A program made the position numbers and the translations under genes. DNA of 64,000 bases from Georgenia sp. SYP-B2076 (GTDB lineage Bacteria > Actinomycetota > Actinomycetes > Actinomycetales > Actinomycetaceae): positions 1 to 64,000 of the forward strand of contig NZ_RXOZ01000002.1 in NCBI RefSeq assembly GCF_003991205.1, written 5' to 3'. The notes under the pieces were generated by a model. That model made no database searches. It was not told where the DNA came from and saw only the letters and a list, made by a program, of their open reading frames with translations. Below, one piece after another: positions 34,014 through 42,593 of this stretch (positions are counted from its first letter, which is position 1; every line of letters starts with the position of its first letter).

Positions 34014-34336
34014 CGAGCGAGCACCTCGGTCTCGGCAGGGGCGAGCATGTCGACGTCGACGAGCCGCTGCAGTGCGGCGTCGAACCCCGGCTGCTCGGCC
34101 GGTTCGATCCCCGCGGCCGCACAGGCCTCGCGGGCGGAGCCATACGAGTCGAGCGTGGTGACGACGGTGAGGAGTCGCCGGTCCTTGAGGAAGGTCAGCC
34201 GCCGTGTGCCGAAGTGGTAGAGGAGCGCGCCGAACGGCTCCGGCCGGACGGCGACCGAGGGATCCAGCCGCCACCTCGCCCGGGGGTCGAACGCGACGCC
34301 CGCCGGGCTGCCATCGGTGCCCGCGTCAGTAGACAC
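34010..34336 (-). CDS. mftB: Mycofactocin precursor chaperone MftB
   Basis: A 108-residue PqqD-like RiPP recognition protein that binds the MftA leader and presents it to MftC. FDPRARWRLDPSVAVRPEPF and GALLYHFGTRRLTFLKDRRL match the beta-strand and helix region of the family. The C-terminal helices carry CAAAGIEPAEQPGFDAALQR. The GTG at 34336 overlaps the last 11 bases of mftA, and its stop overlaps the mftC start, so all three are translationally coupled. Confidence 0.93.
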   Translation of the reverse strand: MSTDAGTDGSPAGVAFDPRARWRLDPSVAVRPEPFGALLYHFGTRRLTFLKDRRLLTVVTTLDSYGSAREACAAAGIEPAEQPGFDAALQRLVDVDMLAPAETEVLAR

Positions 34337-34421
34337 CGCACATACCGTCGATCGAGACGTCCTCGAGGAGGTCCTCGGCCTGGACCGTCTCCGTGTCCTG
34401 GTTCTCGATGGGGTTGCTCAT
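34326..34421 (-). CDS. mftA: Mycofactocin precursor peptide MftA
   Basis: A 31-residue peptide. It ends EDVSIDGMCGVY: the conserved core IDGMCGVY, whose final Val and Tyr become the redox-active pyrrolidinone ring of mycofactocin after MftC, MftE and MftD act. The leader MSNPIENQDTETVQAEDLLE is acidic as usual. GGGAGGACAGC immediately before the ATG at 34421 is a strong ribosome site. It is the first gene of the long minus-strand unit and overlaps mftB. Confidence 0.97.
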   Translation of the reverse strand: MSNPIENQDTETVQAEDLLEDVSIDGMCGVY

Positions 34422-34482
34422 GCTGTCCTCCCTTGGACTGCAAGTCGCTCGGCGCCGGTGCCGATCACGAGGTGCGACGCAC

Positions 34483-34510
34483 GTTATATGGCACCCGGTG
34501 CCAAATGCAA
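34483..34510 (-). promoter_or_regulatory. mftA promoter with palindromic operator in the spacer
   Basis: On the minus strand TTGCAT (34510-34505) and TATAAC (34488-34483) are separated by 16 bases, a good -35/-10 pair. The spacer contains the perfect palindrome TGGCACCGGGTGCCA (34489-34503; 6-base arms around 3). It lies 62-89 bases upstream of mftA in the gap shared with the divergent mftR gene. A TetR repressor bound there would block polymerase directly; MftR is the obvious candidate. Confidence 0.7.
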
Positions 34511-34532
34511 TGACTTCTGGTGAGATGGGCGC

Positions 34533-35183
34533 ATGCCGTTCATGCCACCCGCGGACGACGACGGGGACAGCGGGCCTCGGCACGGCCGTCCGCCGTCGAC
34601 GACGCACCACGACCTCGAGCGCCTCGGCATCGAGATGTTCACGCGGTTCGGCTACGCCAAGACGAGCGTCGAGGAGATCGCCGGCAGCGCCGGCATCTCC
34701 CGTCGGACCTTCTTCCGGTACTTCCCGACCAAGGCCGACGTCGTCTGGGGCGACTTCGAGCGCGAGATCGAGCGACTGCGCGCGTCCCTCGAGGCCGTGC
34801 CGGCGACCGTGCCGATGATGACGGCCCTGCGGCACGCCGTCGTCGACTTCAACCGCGTGCCCCCGGAGGAGACGGAGCACCACCGCGCCCGGCTCCGGCT
34901 CATCCTCGGCGAACCGGATCTCATCGCCCGCTCCATGGTCAAGTTCGCGGGCTGGCGGCAGGTGATCGCCGAGTTCGCCGGTGGGCGGCTCGGTCAGGAA
35001 CCGACGGACCTGTTCCCACAGGTGGTGGGGGAGTGCGCCCTGGGAGCGTCGGTGGCCGCCTACCGGCGGTGGTTCGTCGACGAGGGCGCCCACCTGTCCG
35101 CCCTCATGGACGAGGCGTTCCGGATGCTGGAGCTCATGGGTCCCACTGCCTCCTCCGTGTCCGTCCACGAGGACCGCGAGTGA
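34533..35183 (+). CDS. mftR: TetR-family regulator MftR
   Basis: A 216-residue TetR/AcrR-type regulator of mycofactocin clusters. The N-terminal HTH reads LGIEMFTRFGYAKTSVEEIA, then GSAGISRRTFFRYFPTKADV, which is strongly conserved in MftR. The C-terminal ligand domain has RARLRLILGEPDLIARSMVK. In mycobacteria MftR represses mft genes until an acyl-CoA ligand binds; regulation here is assumed to be similar. It is divergent from mftA and shares the palindromic gap. Its stop overlaps the GTG of mftE (GTGA). Confidence 0.93.
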   Translation: MPFMPPADDDGDSGPRHGRPPSTTHHDLERLGIEMFTRFGYAKTSVEEIAGSAGISRRTFFRYFPTKADVVWGDFEREIERLRASLEAVPATVPMMTALRHAVVDFNRVPPEETEHHRARLRLILGEPDLIARSMVKFAGWRQVIAEFAGGRLGQEPTDLFPQVVGECALGASVAAYRRWFVDEGAHLSALMDEAFRMLELMGPTASSVSVHEDRE

Positions 35184-35872
35184 GGCTCGCCGACCTCACC
35201 TGGCCGGAGGTCGAGGAGGGCGGCCGCGGCGTCCTCGTGCTGCCGGTCGGGTCGATCGAGCAGCACGGCCCGCACCTGCCGCTGAGCACCGACGCACTCA
35301 TCGCCGAGCGGGTGTCCGCCGCTCTCGCCGCCGAGCGGCCAGAAGCCGGGCTGGCGCCGCCGATCGTGTACGGCGCCAGCGGCGAGCACGCGGACTTCCC
35401 CGGCACGATGTCGGTCGGCGAGCGGGCCCTGCACGACGTCGTCGTCGAGCTGGTCCGGCACGTCTCCCCGGTCTGGCGGGCGGTGCTGGTCATCAACGCG
35501 CACGGCGGGAACGCGCGGGCGCTGGCCCGGGCGCGCGAGCTGTGCACGTACGAGGGGCGGCACCTCGGCATCCATCACGTGGGCCTGCCGGGCATGGACG
35601 GCCACGCCGGGCGGTCCGAGACGGCCCTCATGCTGCACCTCGAACCGGACCTGGTGCGGCCGGACCGCATCAGCGCGGGAGTGACGCAACCCCTCCGCCA
35701 GCTCCTGCCGCGGTTGCACGCCGAGGGCGTGCGCGCCGTCAGCCCCACCGGGGTGCTCGGCGACCCGCGGGGGGCGACCGCGCAGGAGGGCGCCCAGCTC
35801 TTCGGCGAGCTCGTCGAGCGTGCGCTCGCCGCCCACGACCGCGCCTCCGGAGGGACCGACGATGCCCGCTAG
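35180..35872 (+). CDS. mftE: Mycofactocin precursor peptide peptidase MftE
   Basis: A 230-residue creatininase-family metallopeptidase that releases the modified C-terminal dipeptide (AHDP) from MftA after MftC acts. VLPVGSIEQHGPHLPLSTDA provides Glu and His ligands; INAHGGNARALARARELC and DGHAGRSETALML supply the others. GTG at 35180 overlaps the mftR stop by four bases. The following mftG start is eight bases away. The three plus-strand genes form one unit. Confidence 0.95.
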   Translation: MRLADLTWPEVEEGGRGVLVLPVGSIEQHGPHLPLSTDALIAERVSAALAAERPEAGLAPPIVYGASGEHADFPGTMSVGERALHDVVVELVRHVSPVWRAVLVINAHGGNARALARARELCTYEGRHLGIHHVGLPGMDGHAGRSETALMLHLEPDLVRPDRISAGVTQPLRQLLPRLHAEGVRAVSPTGVLGDPRGATAQEGAQLFGELVERALAAHDRASGGTDDAR

Positions 35873-35880
35873 GAGAGCCT

Positions 35881-37428
35881 GTGCGTGAGGGGATCACGGC
35901 CGACTACATCGTCGTCGGAGCCGGCGCGGCGGGTTGCGCCCTGGCCCAGCGGCTGAGCGAGGACGGGACGCGGACGGTCCTCCTCCTCGAGGCGGGGAGG
36001 TCGGGGCACCCGCTCCTCGCCGTGCCCAAGGCCTTCATCGTCACGATGCGGTCCCCCCGGCTCACCTATCGGTACGTCACGGAGCCCCTCGCCAACGGGC
36101 AGGCGCAGAGCTGGATCCGGGGGCGCGCCCTGGGCGGCTCGACGGCGATCAACGGGTCCATGTACCTGCGCGGCGAGCGGGAGCACTACGACGAGCTCGC
36201 TGCCGAGCTCGGCCATCGGTGGGCGTGGCCGGCGTGGGCGCGGGCCTTCCACGCCGTCGAACGGCGTCTTCCGGTGAGCCCGACACCGATGGAGGACGGC
36301 GTCGCGACGGCCGTGCTGCGCGCCTTCGCCACCGCCGGGATGCCGAGCGTCGCCGACCTGAACGGCTCCTCCGGGCAGCGCTCCGGCGCCACCCCGACGA
36401 CGATCCGGCGCGGACGACGGGTGACCGCCACGGCGTTCCTGTCGCACGCGCGACGGCGCGCCACCCTCCGCGTCGTGACGGGTTCTCCCGCCGTCCGGGT
36501 GCACCTCGAGGGCAAGCGGGCGGCCGGCGTCGTGGTCGCCGACGACGGCCGGGCGGTGCTCCACCGCGCCAGGCGGGAGGTCGTGGTGTGCGGGGGAGCG
36601 CTCGAGACGCCGCTGCTGCTCGAGCGATCCGGCATCGGTGACCCCGCCGTGCTGCGCCGGGCGGGGATCGAGCCGCTGGTCGAGTCCCCGGCCGTGGGCG
36701 AAGGCCTGGTCGAGCAACGCTCGGTCATCGTCAAGGCGCGGCTGCGCCCGGGAACGGGGACGGGCCCGCTGCTGGACAGCCGGACGAAGGTGGCCGCGCA
36801 GGCGGTGCGCTATCTCCTCACCCGGGGTGGGCCGATCGCCACCGGGCCGTACGAGGTGGCCGCGCTCGCCGCGAGCACGGGGCAGGTGCCGGATCTCCAG
36901 CTCCTCGCCACGATGCTCGCCACCGACGACAGCGGGCTGCGTGTGGGCGACCACGCGGGCATGATGCTGCAGGGTTATCCCCTGCGGCCGAGCACCGCGG
37001 GCTCCATCCACGTCAGCGGCCCCCTCCCGGGCGACCCGCCGCGCATCGACGCCGCGTCGCTCGCCACCGCGGACGATCGGCGCCTGACGGGGGCGGTCCT
37101 GGAACGCATGCGCGAGGTGCTCGCCTCGCCCCCGCTGGCCGACCTCGTCCTCGGCGAGGAGGTGCCCGGCCCGTGGGTGCGGAGCCGGGAGGACGCCGTG
37201 CGGCACGCGCTCGATGCCGGGGCCGGGATCTTCCATGCCGTCGGGTCCTGCGCCGTCGGTCGCTCGGCGGAGTCGGTGGTGGACACGCGGCTGCGGGTGC
37301 GCGGCGTGCGAGCGCTTCGGGTGGCAGACACGTCCGTGTTCCCGACGCAACCCTCCGGCGGCACCGCCGCGCCCACCATGGCGTTGGGCCACATGGCCGC
37401 CGAGATGGTGCTCGAGGACGGCGAGTAG
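35881..37428 (+). CDS. mftG: Mycofactocin-associated GMC oxidoreductase MftG
   Basis: A 515-residue flavoprotein of the glucose-methanol-choline oxidoreductase family. YIVVGAGAAGCALAQRLSED binds FAD, GRALGGSTAINGSMYLRGER is the GMC signature 1, and VCGGALETPLLLERSGIG is signature 2. Near the end FHAVGSCAVG contains the active-site His and PSGGTAAPTMALGHMAAE the last FAD contact. In mycobacteria MftG reoxidises mycofactocinol and delivers electrons to the respiratory chain. AGGAGAGCCT precedes the GTG at 35881. It closes the plus-strand unit. Confidence 0.95.
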   Translation: MREGITADYIVVGAGAAGCALAQRLSEDGTRTVLLLEAGRSGHPLLAVPKAFIVTMRSPRLTYRYVTEPLANGQAQSWIRGRALGGSTAINGSMYLRGEREHYDELAAELGHRWAWPAWARAFHAVERRLPVSPTPMEDGVATAVLRAFATAGMPSVADLNGSSGQRSGATPTTIRRGRRVTATAFLSHARRRATLRVVTGSPAVRVHLEGKRAAGVVVADDGRAVLHRARREVVVCGGALETPLLLERSGIGDPAVLRRAGIEPLVESPAVGEGLVEQRSVIVKARLRPGTGTGPLLDSRTKVAAQAVRYLLTRGGPIATGPYEVAALAASTGQVPDLQLLATMLATDDSGLRVGDHAGMMLQGYPLRPSTAGSIHVSGPLPGDPPRIDAASLATADDRRLTGAVLERMREVLASPPLADLVLGEEVPGPWVRSREDAVRHALDAGAGIFHAVGSCAVGRSAESVVDTRLRVRGVRALRVADTSVFPTQPSGGTAAPTMALGHMAAEMVLEDGE

Positions 37429-37531
37429 GCGCGACGCTCGACCATCGTGGCGGCAGGCGTCGTTCCGGCGCGATGGCGCGCGCAGGTTGTCCGGGCCCCC
37501 GCGGTCGCCCGGGAGGCGGCTCCGCCCGTCG

Positions 37532-38245
37532 TCAGGCAGGCAGGTGCTTGAGCGCCTCGCGGCGCGACAGCGGCGACAACCGGTCGCCGAGGGCGTCGAC
37601 GTGGGCGAGCACCCAGGGCATGTCGGTGCGGGCGTAGTCGCGCAGCGCCCACCCGATCGCCTTGCGGATGAAGAACTCGCGCCCGAACGCGCTGCCGAGA
37701 ACGTTCGCCTCCACGACGTCGACGAGCAGACCCGTGTCGGTGCGCCCGCGGGCGCCGAGCTGGCAGAGGACCGCGGCCCGCCGGACCCACATGTCCTCAT
37801 GGCGCGCCCACGAGCGCATGAGCTCGGCCTCCTCCGGGTGGGCCCGCAGCACCGGTCCGACGAGGTGGACGGCGACGTCGTCGACGTAGTCCCACCACGC
37901 GCCCGAGACGAGCAGGTGCCGGTAGAGCGGCAGCGCCGCCGGGTCGGTGGCCCAGACCGCGTAGGCGCGGTGCCGGGCGAGGGCGATCGCGGCGTAGCGC
38001 TCCTCGCGGTACCCGGCCCCGTCCCAGAGGGCGCGGACGGTGGCCTCCCAGGCTCCGGCGTCGCCAAGGGCGTGCGCGGGATCGGTGAGGAGGGGCCGCA
38101 GCACGGCCCGGAGCTCGGGGGAACGCAGCCCACGGAACGGCATCTCCGAGCGCATGTACCGTTGCTGGCCGGCCGCGCGGGCGGGGTCGGCGGCGTCGCC
38201 GAGCACGCGGCGGACCGCGACGACGAGGGGTTCGTGCGTCGGCAC
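37532..38245 (-). CDS. AlkD-like DNA alkylation repair protein
   Basis: A 237-residue all-helical HEAT-repeat-like protein of the AlkD DNA glycosylase family, which removes alkylated purines such as 3-methyladenine and 7-methylguanine. It has YMRSEMPFRGLRSPELRAVL, ALWDGAGYREERYAAIALAR and WWDYVDDVAVHLVGPVL. WVRRAAVLCQLGARGRTDTG and FFIRKAIGWALRDYARTDM follow, with the Trp, Asp and Arg residues typical of the DNA-facing groove. GTG at 38245 starts the family sequence. It stands alone, convergent with mftG. Confidence 0.9.
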   Translation of the reverse strand: MPTHEPLVVAVRRVLGDAADPARAAGQQRYMRSEMPFRGLRSPELRAVLRPLLTDPAHALGDAGAWEATVRALWDGAGYREERYAAIALARHRAYAVWATDPAALPLYRHLLVSGAWWDYVDDVAVHLVGPVLRAHPEEAELMRSWARHEDMWVRRAAVLCQLGARGRTDTGLLVDVVEANVLGSAFGREFFIRKAIGWALRDYARTDMPWVLAHVDALGDRLSPLSRREALKHLPA

Positions 38246-38452
38246 TCTCGGGCCCTTCCTGCTCCGTCCCGGACGGGGCGAGACCATCGGTCGGTCGCGG
38301 CTCCGCACGCCACGGAACCTCTGACGTGAGGGCGCGCCTCTCGTCCGCGACCACGGTAGCGGGACGGCACACGGGCTGACCGCGCGCGGCCGGTCAGCGC
38401 GCGTCATCTCGGCGGCTTCTCTCAGGTGCGGGACTCCTGGCAAGGTGGCGCG

Positions 38453-39064
38453 ATGGGAACCGAGCACTTCGACGCGACGGCGGCGGACTGGGACCGTGAC
38501 GAGCAGAAGGTGGTCCGGGCGCAGGAGGTCGCGCGGTCGGTGGCGACGACGGTGCCGCTGAGCCAGGGCACGCGTGTGCTCGACTACGGCGCCGGGACCG
38601 GGCTGGTGACGCAGGCGCTCGTCGGGCAGATCGGCCCGGCGACCCTGGCGGACAGCTCCTCGGGGATGCGCGGCGTCATCCGGGACAAGGTCGCCGCCGG
38701 CGTGCTGCCCGGCGCGCGGGTGTGGGACCTGGACCTGGAGGCCCAGCCGGCACCGGACGAGCGGTTCGACCTCATCGTCACCTCGCTCGTGCTGCACCAC
38801 ATCCGTGCGCTGGAGCGGGTGCTCGCCGGCTTCGCCGAGCTTCTGGAGCCCGGCGGCTACCTGTGCATCGCCGACCTGGACCGGGAGGACGGCTCCTTCC
38901 ATGGGCACGACTTCGACGGCCACCACGGCTTCGACCGCGTGGAGCTGGCCGGGCAGCTGACGGACGCCGGCCTGGTCGACGTCTCGGTCCGGGACTGCAC
39001 CGAGTTCGTCCGCGACGGCGTCACCTACTCCGTGTTCCTGGCCGTGGCCCGCCGTCCGGCCTGA
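38453..39064 (+). CDS. SAM-dependent class I methyltransferase
   Basis: A 203-residue Methyltransf_11/UbiE-like enzyme. GTRVLDYGAGTGLVTQALVG is SAM motif I, TLADSSSGM the acidic loop after strand 2, and FDLIVTSLVLHHIRALERVL motifs II-III. LLEPGGYLCIADLDREDGSF and a HGHDFDGHHGF segment follow. Motif I replaces the usual G-x-G-x-G only slightly (YGAGTG). The substrate is unknown. Its C-terminal coding sequence is duplicated as a fragment at 16374-16457. Confidence 0.9.
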   Translation: MGTEHFDATAADWDRDEQKVVRAQEVARSVATTVPLSQGTRVLDYGAGTGLVTQALVGQIGPATLADSSSGMRGVIRDKVAAGVLPGARVWDLDLEAQPAPDERFDLIVTSLVLHHIRALERVLAGFAELLEPGGYLCIADLDREDGSFHGHDFDGHHGFDRVELAGQLTDAGLVDVSVRDCTEFVRDGVTYSVFLAVARRPA

Positions 39065-39181
39065 GGACCACGGCCGGAGGTGTCACGGGCGACCTCGACC
39101 CGCGCGGCGATGGCACCCGGGCCCCGGTGAGCCGCACGCGCCACTACCATCGGCCGATGGCGTCGGTCAGGCAGGTTGCCG

Positions 39182-39817
39182 TCAGTCGGCGCCGACGTTC
39201 TTGGTCACCCAGTCCGCCAGCGGGCGGATCTGCTCCCACATCGCCCGCACGTGGTCGAGGGCGGCGGGTGTCGCCAGCCACGGCGGCGTGCCGACGTTCG
39301 TGATGGCCATGAGCTCCTTGCGGCGCAGGAGGACGATGCGCGGGTGGTCGGCCGGGTAGCCCCGCGGCTGCGTCTTCAGGGACGCGCCCTCGATCGTGAA
39401 GCCCTGCTGCTGCAGCGTCGCGACGATGCCCGGCAGGACGCCGTCGTCGTCGGCGTCGACCGCCCGGCGGAAGCGGTCGGTCTGCTCCGCCGAGTGCGTG
39501 CGGAAGCCGCCGCCGGCGAGGAGCCCGTCGGCGTCGAGGCCGACGTAGAACCCGAACCCCGGCGCCGGGCCCGAGATGGCGCCCTGGTGCGTCTTGTACG
39601 GCGACTTGTCGGCGCTGAACCGGAGGTCGCGGTACGGCCGGAACACGCGTGCCGGGCCGAACTCCGGCTCCAGTGCGGCGACGAGCGCGAGCATCGGCTC
39701 GCGCACGTCGCGCTCCCACTGTGCCTTGTGCTCGTCCCAGAACTCGCGCGTGTTGTGACGCTCGAGCTGGGCGTAGAACTGCGGCCCCCACAGCGGGAAG
39801 CCGGTGAAGTCGGCCAT
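39182..39817 (-). CDS. DUF2461 (TIGR02453) family protein
   Basis: A 211-residue protein of unknown function, conserved in many bacteria. It shows FPLWGPQFYAQLERHNTREF, VFRPYRDLRFSADKSPYKTH, GFGFYVGLDADGLLAGGGF and NVGTPPWLATPAALDHVRAM in the usual order. Starts at 39817, 39826 and 39829 are all in frame; 39817 begins MADFTGFP as in relatives. It is cytosolic, without a signal or membrane helix. It shares its orientation with the frameshifted sulfurtransferase upstream but has its own gap. Confidence 0.88.
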   Translation of the reverse strand: MADFTGFPLWGPQFYAQLERHNTREFWDEHKAQWERDVREPMLALVAALEPEFGPARVFRPYRDLRFSADKSPYKTHQGAISGPAPGFGFYVGLDADGLLAGGGFRTHSAEQTDRFRRAVDADDDGVLPGIVATLQQQGFTIEGASLKTQPRGYPADHPRIVLLRRKELMAITNVGTPPWLATPAALDHVRAMWEQIRPLADWVTKNVGAD

Positions 39818-39873
39818 GGTCGCCATCATGCCGGGCGACGGCGTCGCCCGGACCGCTCTGGCGGGGTCCGTCC

Positions 39874-40750
39874 TCAGCCCCGCTTCGGCGCGCCCACCTC
39901 CAGCGGCAGCGACTCGTCGGCGGCCCACTCCGTCATCGACCCGTCGTAGACGGCGACGTCGTCGCGGCCGAGGCGGGCGAGGTTGAACGCGAGGTAGGTC
40001 GCGGCGATGCCGCTGCCGCAGTAGGTGACGACCTTCGTGTCCTCCTCCAGCGCGCCGGCCGCCGCGAACGCCGGGCGGAGCTCCTCGGCGTCGCGGGCGC
40101 CGCCGTCGGGGGAGAGGAGCTCGCCGACGAAGACGTTGCTGCTGCCGGGGATACGGCCGGGGCGGGCGTACGTGACGCGGGTGCCCTCGAAGGTGGCGCG
40201 GTCGAGGGAGTTGACGAGCTGAAGTCGTCCCGGCCCAGCGCGGCGACGACGTCGTCCTTCAGGGCGAGCAGCTCGGGGCGGCGGCGGGCGGTGAACCGCG
40301 CCGGCGGGAGGTTCTCCTCGCCGGTGGCCACGGCGCGGCCGGCGGTACGCCAGGCGCTGAAGCCGCCGTCGAGCACGGCAACGTCGTCGAAGCCCTCGAG
40401 GCGGAGGTTCCACCACAGGCGGGTCGCCCACATGTTGGCGCCCTGGTCGTAGACGACCACTCGGGCGCCGTCGCCGATGCCAAGGGCGCCGATCCGCTCG
40501 GCGAACGTCTCGGAGTCGAGCGCGGTGAAGGTGGTCGGGGCGCCGGTGTCGGCGAGATCGGTGAGCAGGTCGGCGAAGACCGCGCCGGGGATGTGGCCCT
40601 TGCGGTAGGCGTCGCGGCCGGACGCGACGTCGTAGTAGCCGTCGCCCTCGGGCTGGGCGAGAACGTGGTGGCGTCGACGACGATCAGGTCGGCGTCGTCC
40701 AGGCGAGCCTGGAGCCAGGCGGTGTCGACGAGGAGCGGCAGAGTAGTCAT
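39874..40750 (-). pseudogene. SseA-like two-domain sulfurtransferase, frameshifted twice
   Basis: Encodes a two-domain thiosulfate/3-mercaptopyruvate sulfurtransferase, split over three frames. From the ATG at 40750: MTTLPLLVDTAWLQARLDDA to VVDATTFS. After a shift near 40660 a second frame gives VVVYDQGANMWATRLWWNLR and FDDVAVLDGGFSAW. After a shift near 40222 a third gives LVNSLDRATFEGTRVTYARP, VVTYCGSGIAATYLAFNLAR with the active-site Cys, and DGSMTEWAADESLPLEVG. Each junction can be repaired by one base (for example TTCAG instead of TTCCAG at the second). The sequence is otherwise well kept, so decay is recent or these are sequencing errors. Confidence 0.85.
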
Positions 40751-40875
40751 GGCTCCCACGTTACGGAACGGCCCCGTCGGGCCGGGCCCCGGCTCTGGTG
40801 ACGTCTCGGCTCCTGGACGACGCGGCCCGCGCCGGTCACGCAGCGGAGGCAGGGCCGCCACCTAGACTTCGGGCC

Positions 40876-41583
40876 GTGAATGCCTTCGAGTTCATCGGCA
40901 ACTACTGGTGGCTCGTCTTCCCGATCGGCGGCGCCCTCGGTGGGTCCGTCCGTGCCTTCACGTACAACGCGCGCAAGTGGGACGAACGCCGTCGCCAGGA
41001 CAAGATCGAGCTCGCCCGGATCAAGTACGGCGCCCGGGCCGTCGCCGCCGAGCAGGCCGAGGCCACGCAGCACGAGATCGAGCGGACCCTCGCCCGGCAC
41101 CACGCGGTCAGCGAGCGGTGGCTGAGCTACGAGCTCGACGTCGCCAAGCTCATCGACTACCCGCTGATGACCGACATGCGCGAGCCCCTCACGCTCGACT
41201 TCCACCGCGCCAAGCGGGACGCGGACGCCCTGCGGCCGGACGACGCGGCGGAGCTGAAGGACCCGGGCCTGCTGGCGGAGTACCGGGACGCCGTGCGCCG
41301 CTACGAGACCGCGTTCGACCTGGCCGAGCAGGAGGCGCGGCGGCGCCGCACGTCGGACTTCACCGTGGCCGAGCAGCAGGCGCTGGTCCGCGCCAAGAAG
41401 TTCATCGCGCTCGCGGACGACCCGGCGGCCACCCACGCCGAGCGGCAGTCCGCCTACCTGCGTGCGACGCGAGAGCTCGAGGGGCTCGTGGTGCTGCCGA
41501 CCGCGACAACCGACGCGTTCGAGCAGCGCATCGCCGGCGCCATCGACGCGCCGCCGCCCGAGGAGGCCGCGGGCACCGCGTGA
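40876..41583 (+). CDS. Hypothetical membrane-anchored helical protein
   Basis: A 235-residue protein. One hydrophobic segment near the N-terminus (FIGNYWWLVFPIGGALGGSV, residues about 5-24) probably anchors it in the membrane. The rest is highly charged and helical, with ARKWDERRRQDKIELARIK and RRYETAFDLAEQEARRRRTS, likely coiled coils on the cytosolic side. I recognise no enzyme motif. GTG at 40876 is used because it places the helix at the very start. It is divergent from the sulfurtransferase. Confidence 0.75.
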   Translation: MNAFEFIGNYWWLVFPIGGALGGSVRAFTYNARKWDERRRQDKIELARIKYGARAVAAEQAEATQHEIERTLARHHAVSERWLSYELDVAKLIDYPLMTDMREPLTLDFHRAKRDADALRPDDAAELKDPGLLAEYRDAVRRYETAFDLAEQEARRRRTSDFTVAEQQALVRAKKFIALADDPAATHAERQSAYLRATRELEGLVVLPTATTDAFEQRIAGAIDAPPPEEAAGTA

Positions 41584-41640
41584 GGTCGGGGCAGGAGGCG
41601 CACTGCCTCCCTCGTCGTGCTCCCGGCCGAGCCGGTGGAG

Positions 41641-42378
41641 TCATGCGGGCGGGACCTCGGCGAGGTCGGCCCGCTCCGGACCGGGCGGGATCTCGATGCG
41701 TTCCTCGCCGGTGCGCAGTGCCCGCAGGATGACCTTTCCGACGTAGTCGGCGCTGTGCACGACCACTCCAGGCGCGACCTCCTGGCCGGGAGCCAGGTGC
41801 CGCCCGGCGAACTCGGTCGCCGTGATCGCCGGTGTCACCAGCGAGACGAGGATGCCGTCGCCGCGGAGCTCTTCGCGAGCCACCGCGGTGAGCATGTTGA
41901 CTGCTGACTTCGTTGCGGCGTAGGCGCCGACCCCGGGGATCGGACGCCTCGTCGTCCCGGATCCGACATTGACGATCCGGCCCGATCCCTGCTCGCGCAT
42001 GGCGGGCAGGACCGCCTGCATCAGCGCCACGACGCTGACCACGTTGACGGTCAGAACCCGGGTGAACTCCTCGAGATCGAGCTGGTCGAGCGGCGCGTGC
42101 AGAGCAGCCCCGGCGTTGTTGACGAGCCCGTCGATCGTGCCGAAGCGCTCCAGGGTGGCGTCGACCAGCCTCCTGACGGCGTCGGGGTCGCTGACGTCCG
42201 TCTCGAGCGCCAGCGCGCCATCGAGGCTGCCGCTCAGCCGCCGGAGCCGATCCCCGCGGCGAGCGGCAAGGACCGGGTGCGCGCCGTTGGCGTGGAGCAG
42301 TCGCGCTGTCGCCTCGCCGATGCCGGAGGACGCGCCGGTGACGATGACGACCTTGCCCGCGAGATCCAGCAGATCCAT
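41641..42378 (-). CDS. Short-chain dehydrogenase/reductase
   Basis: A 245-residue classical SDR. VVIVTGASSGIGEATARLLH binds NAD(P); GLVNNAGAALHAPLDQLDLE, GRIVNVGSGTTRRPIPGVGA and AYAATKSAVNMLTAVAREEL supply NNAG, Ser and YxxxK. It is not of the mycofactocin subfamily. AGGA eight bases before the ATG at 42378 supports that start over 42387. Its substrate is unknown. The gap to the divergent DUF1697 gene holds several inverted repeats. Confidence 0.9.
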   Translation of the reverse strand: MDLLDLAGKVVIVTGASSGIGEATARLLHANGAHPVLAARRGDRLRRLSGSLDGALALETDVSDPDAVRRLVDATLERFGTIDGLVNNAGAALHAPLDQLDLEEFTRVLTVNVVSVVALMQAVLPAMREQGSGRIVNVGSGTTRRPIPGVGAYAATKSAVNMLTAVAREELRGDGILVSLVTPAITATEFAGRHLAPGQEVAPGVVVHSADYVGKVILRALRTGEERIEIPPGPERADLAEVPPA

Positions 42379-42458
42379 GGAGCTCATCCTGCCCGCGTTG
42401 ACCGTTGGCGGGGACCCGACCTGCGCCGCTCGCGCCCCCGGCATCGTGCCGTCGTGCG

Positions 42459-42548
42459 GATCGCGCCACAATCGCCCTTGGCCGTGGCGCTGGAACGCCG
42501 GCACTCCCGGCGTGTCGCGCCTCGATTGCGCGCGGTTGTGGCGCGATC
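42459..42548. promoter_or_regulatory. Nested inverted repeats between divergent genes
   Basis: GATCGCGCCACAA (42459-42471) is matched by its exact complement TTGTGGCGCGATC (42536-42548). A third site, GTGGCGC at 42484-42490, can also pair with the GCGCCAC inside the first arm, so the two pairings exclude each other. Between them CGCCGG/CCGGCG (42496-42512) forms a tight hairpin. It may serve regulators of the divergent genes or an RNA structure; nothing decides. Confidence 0.5.
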
Positions 42549-42593
42549 GCCGTGCCGGCGACGCAGACGTCGCGGTTGGCTACGCTCGGCGCC

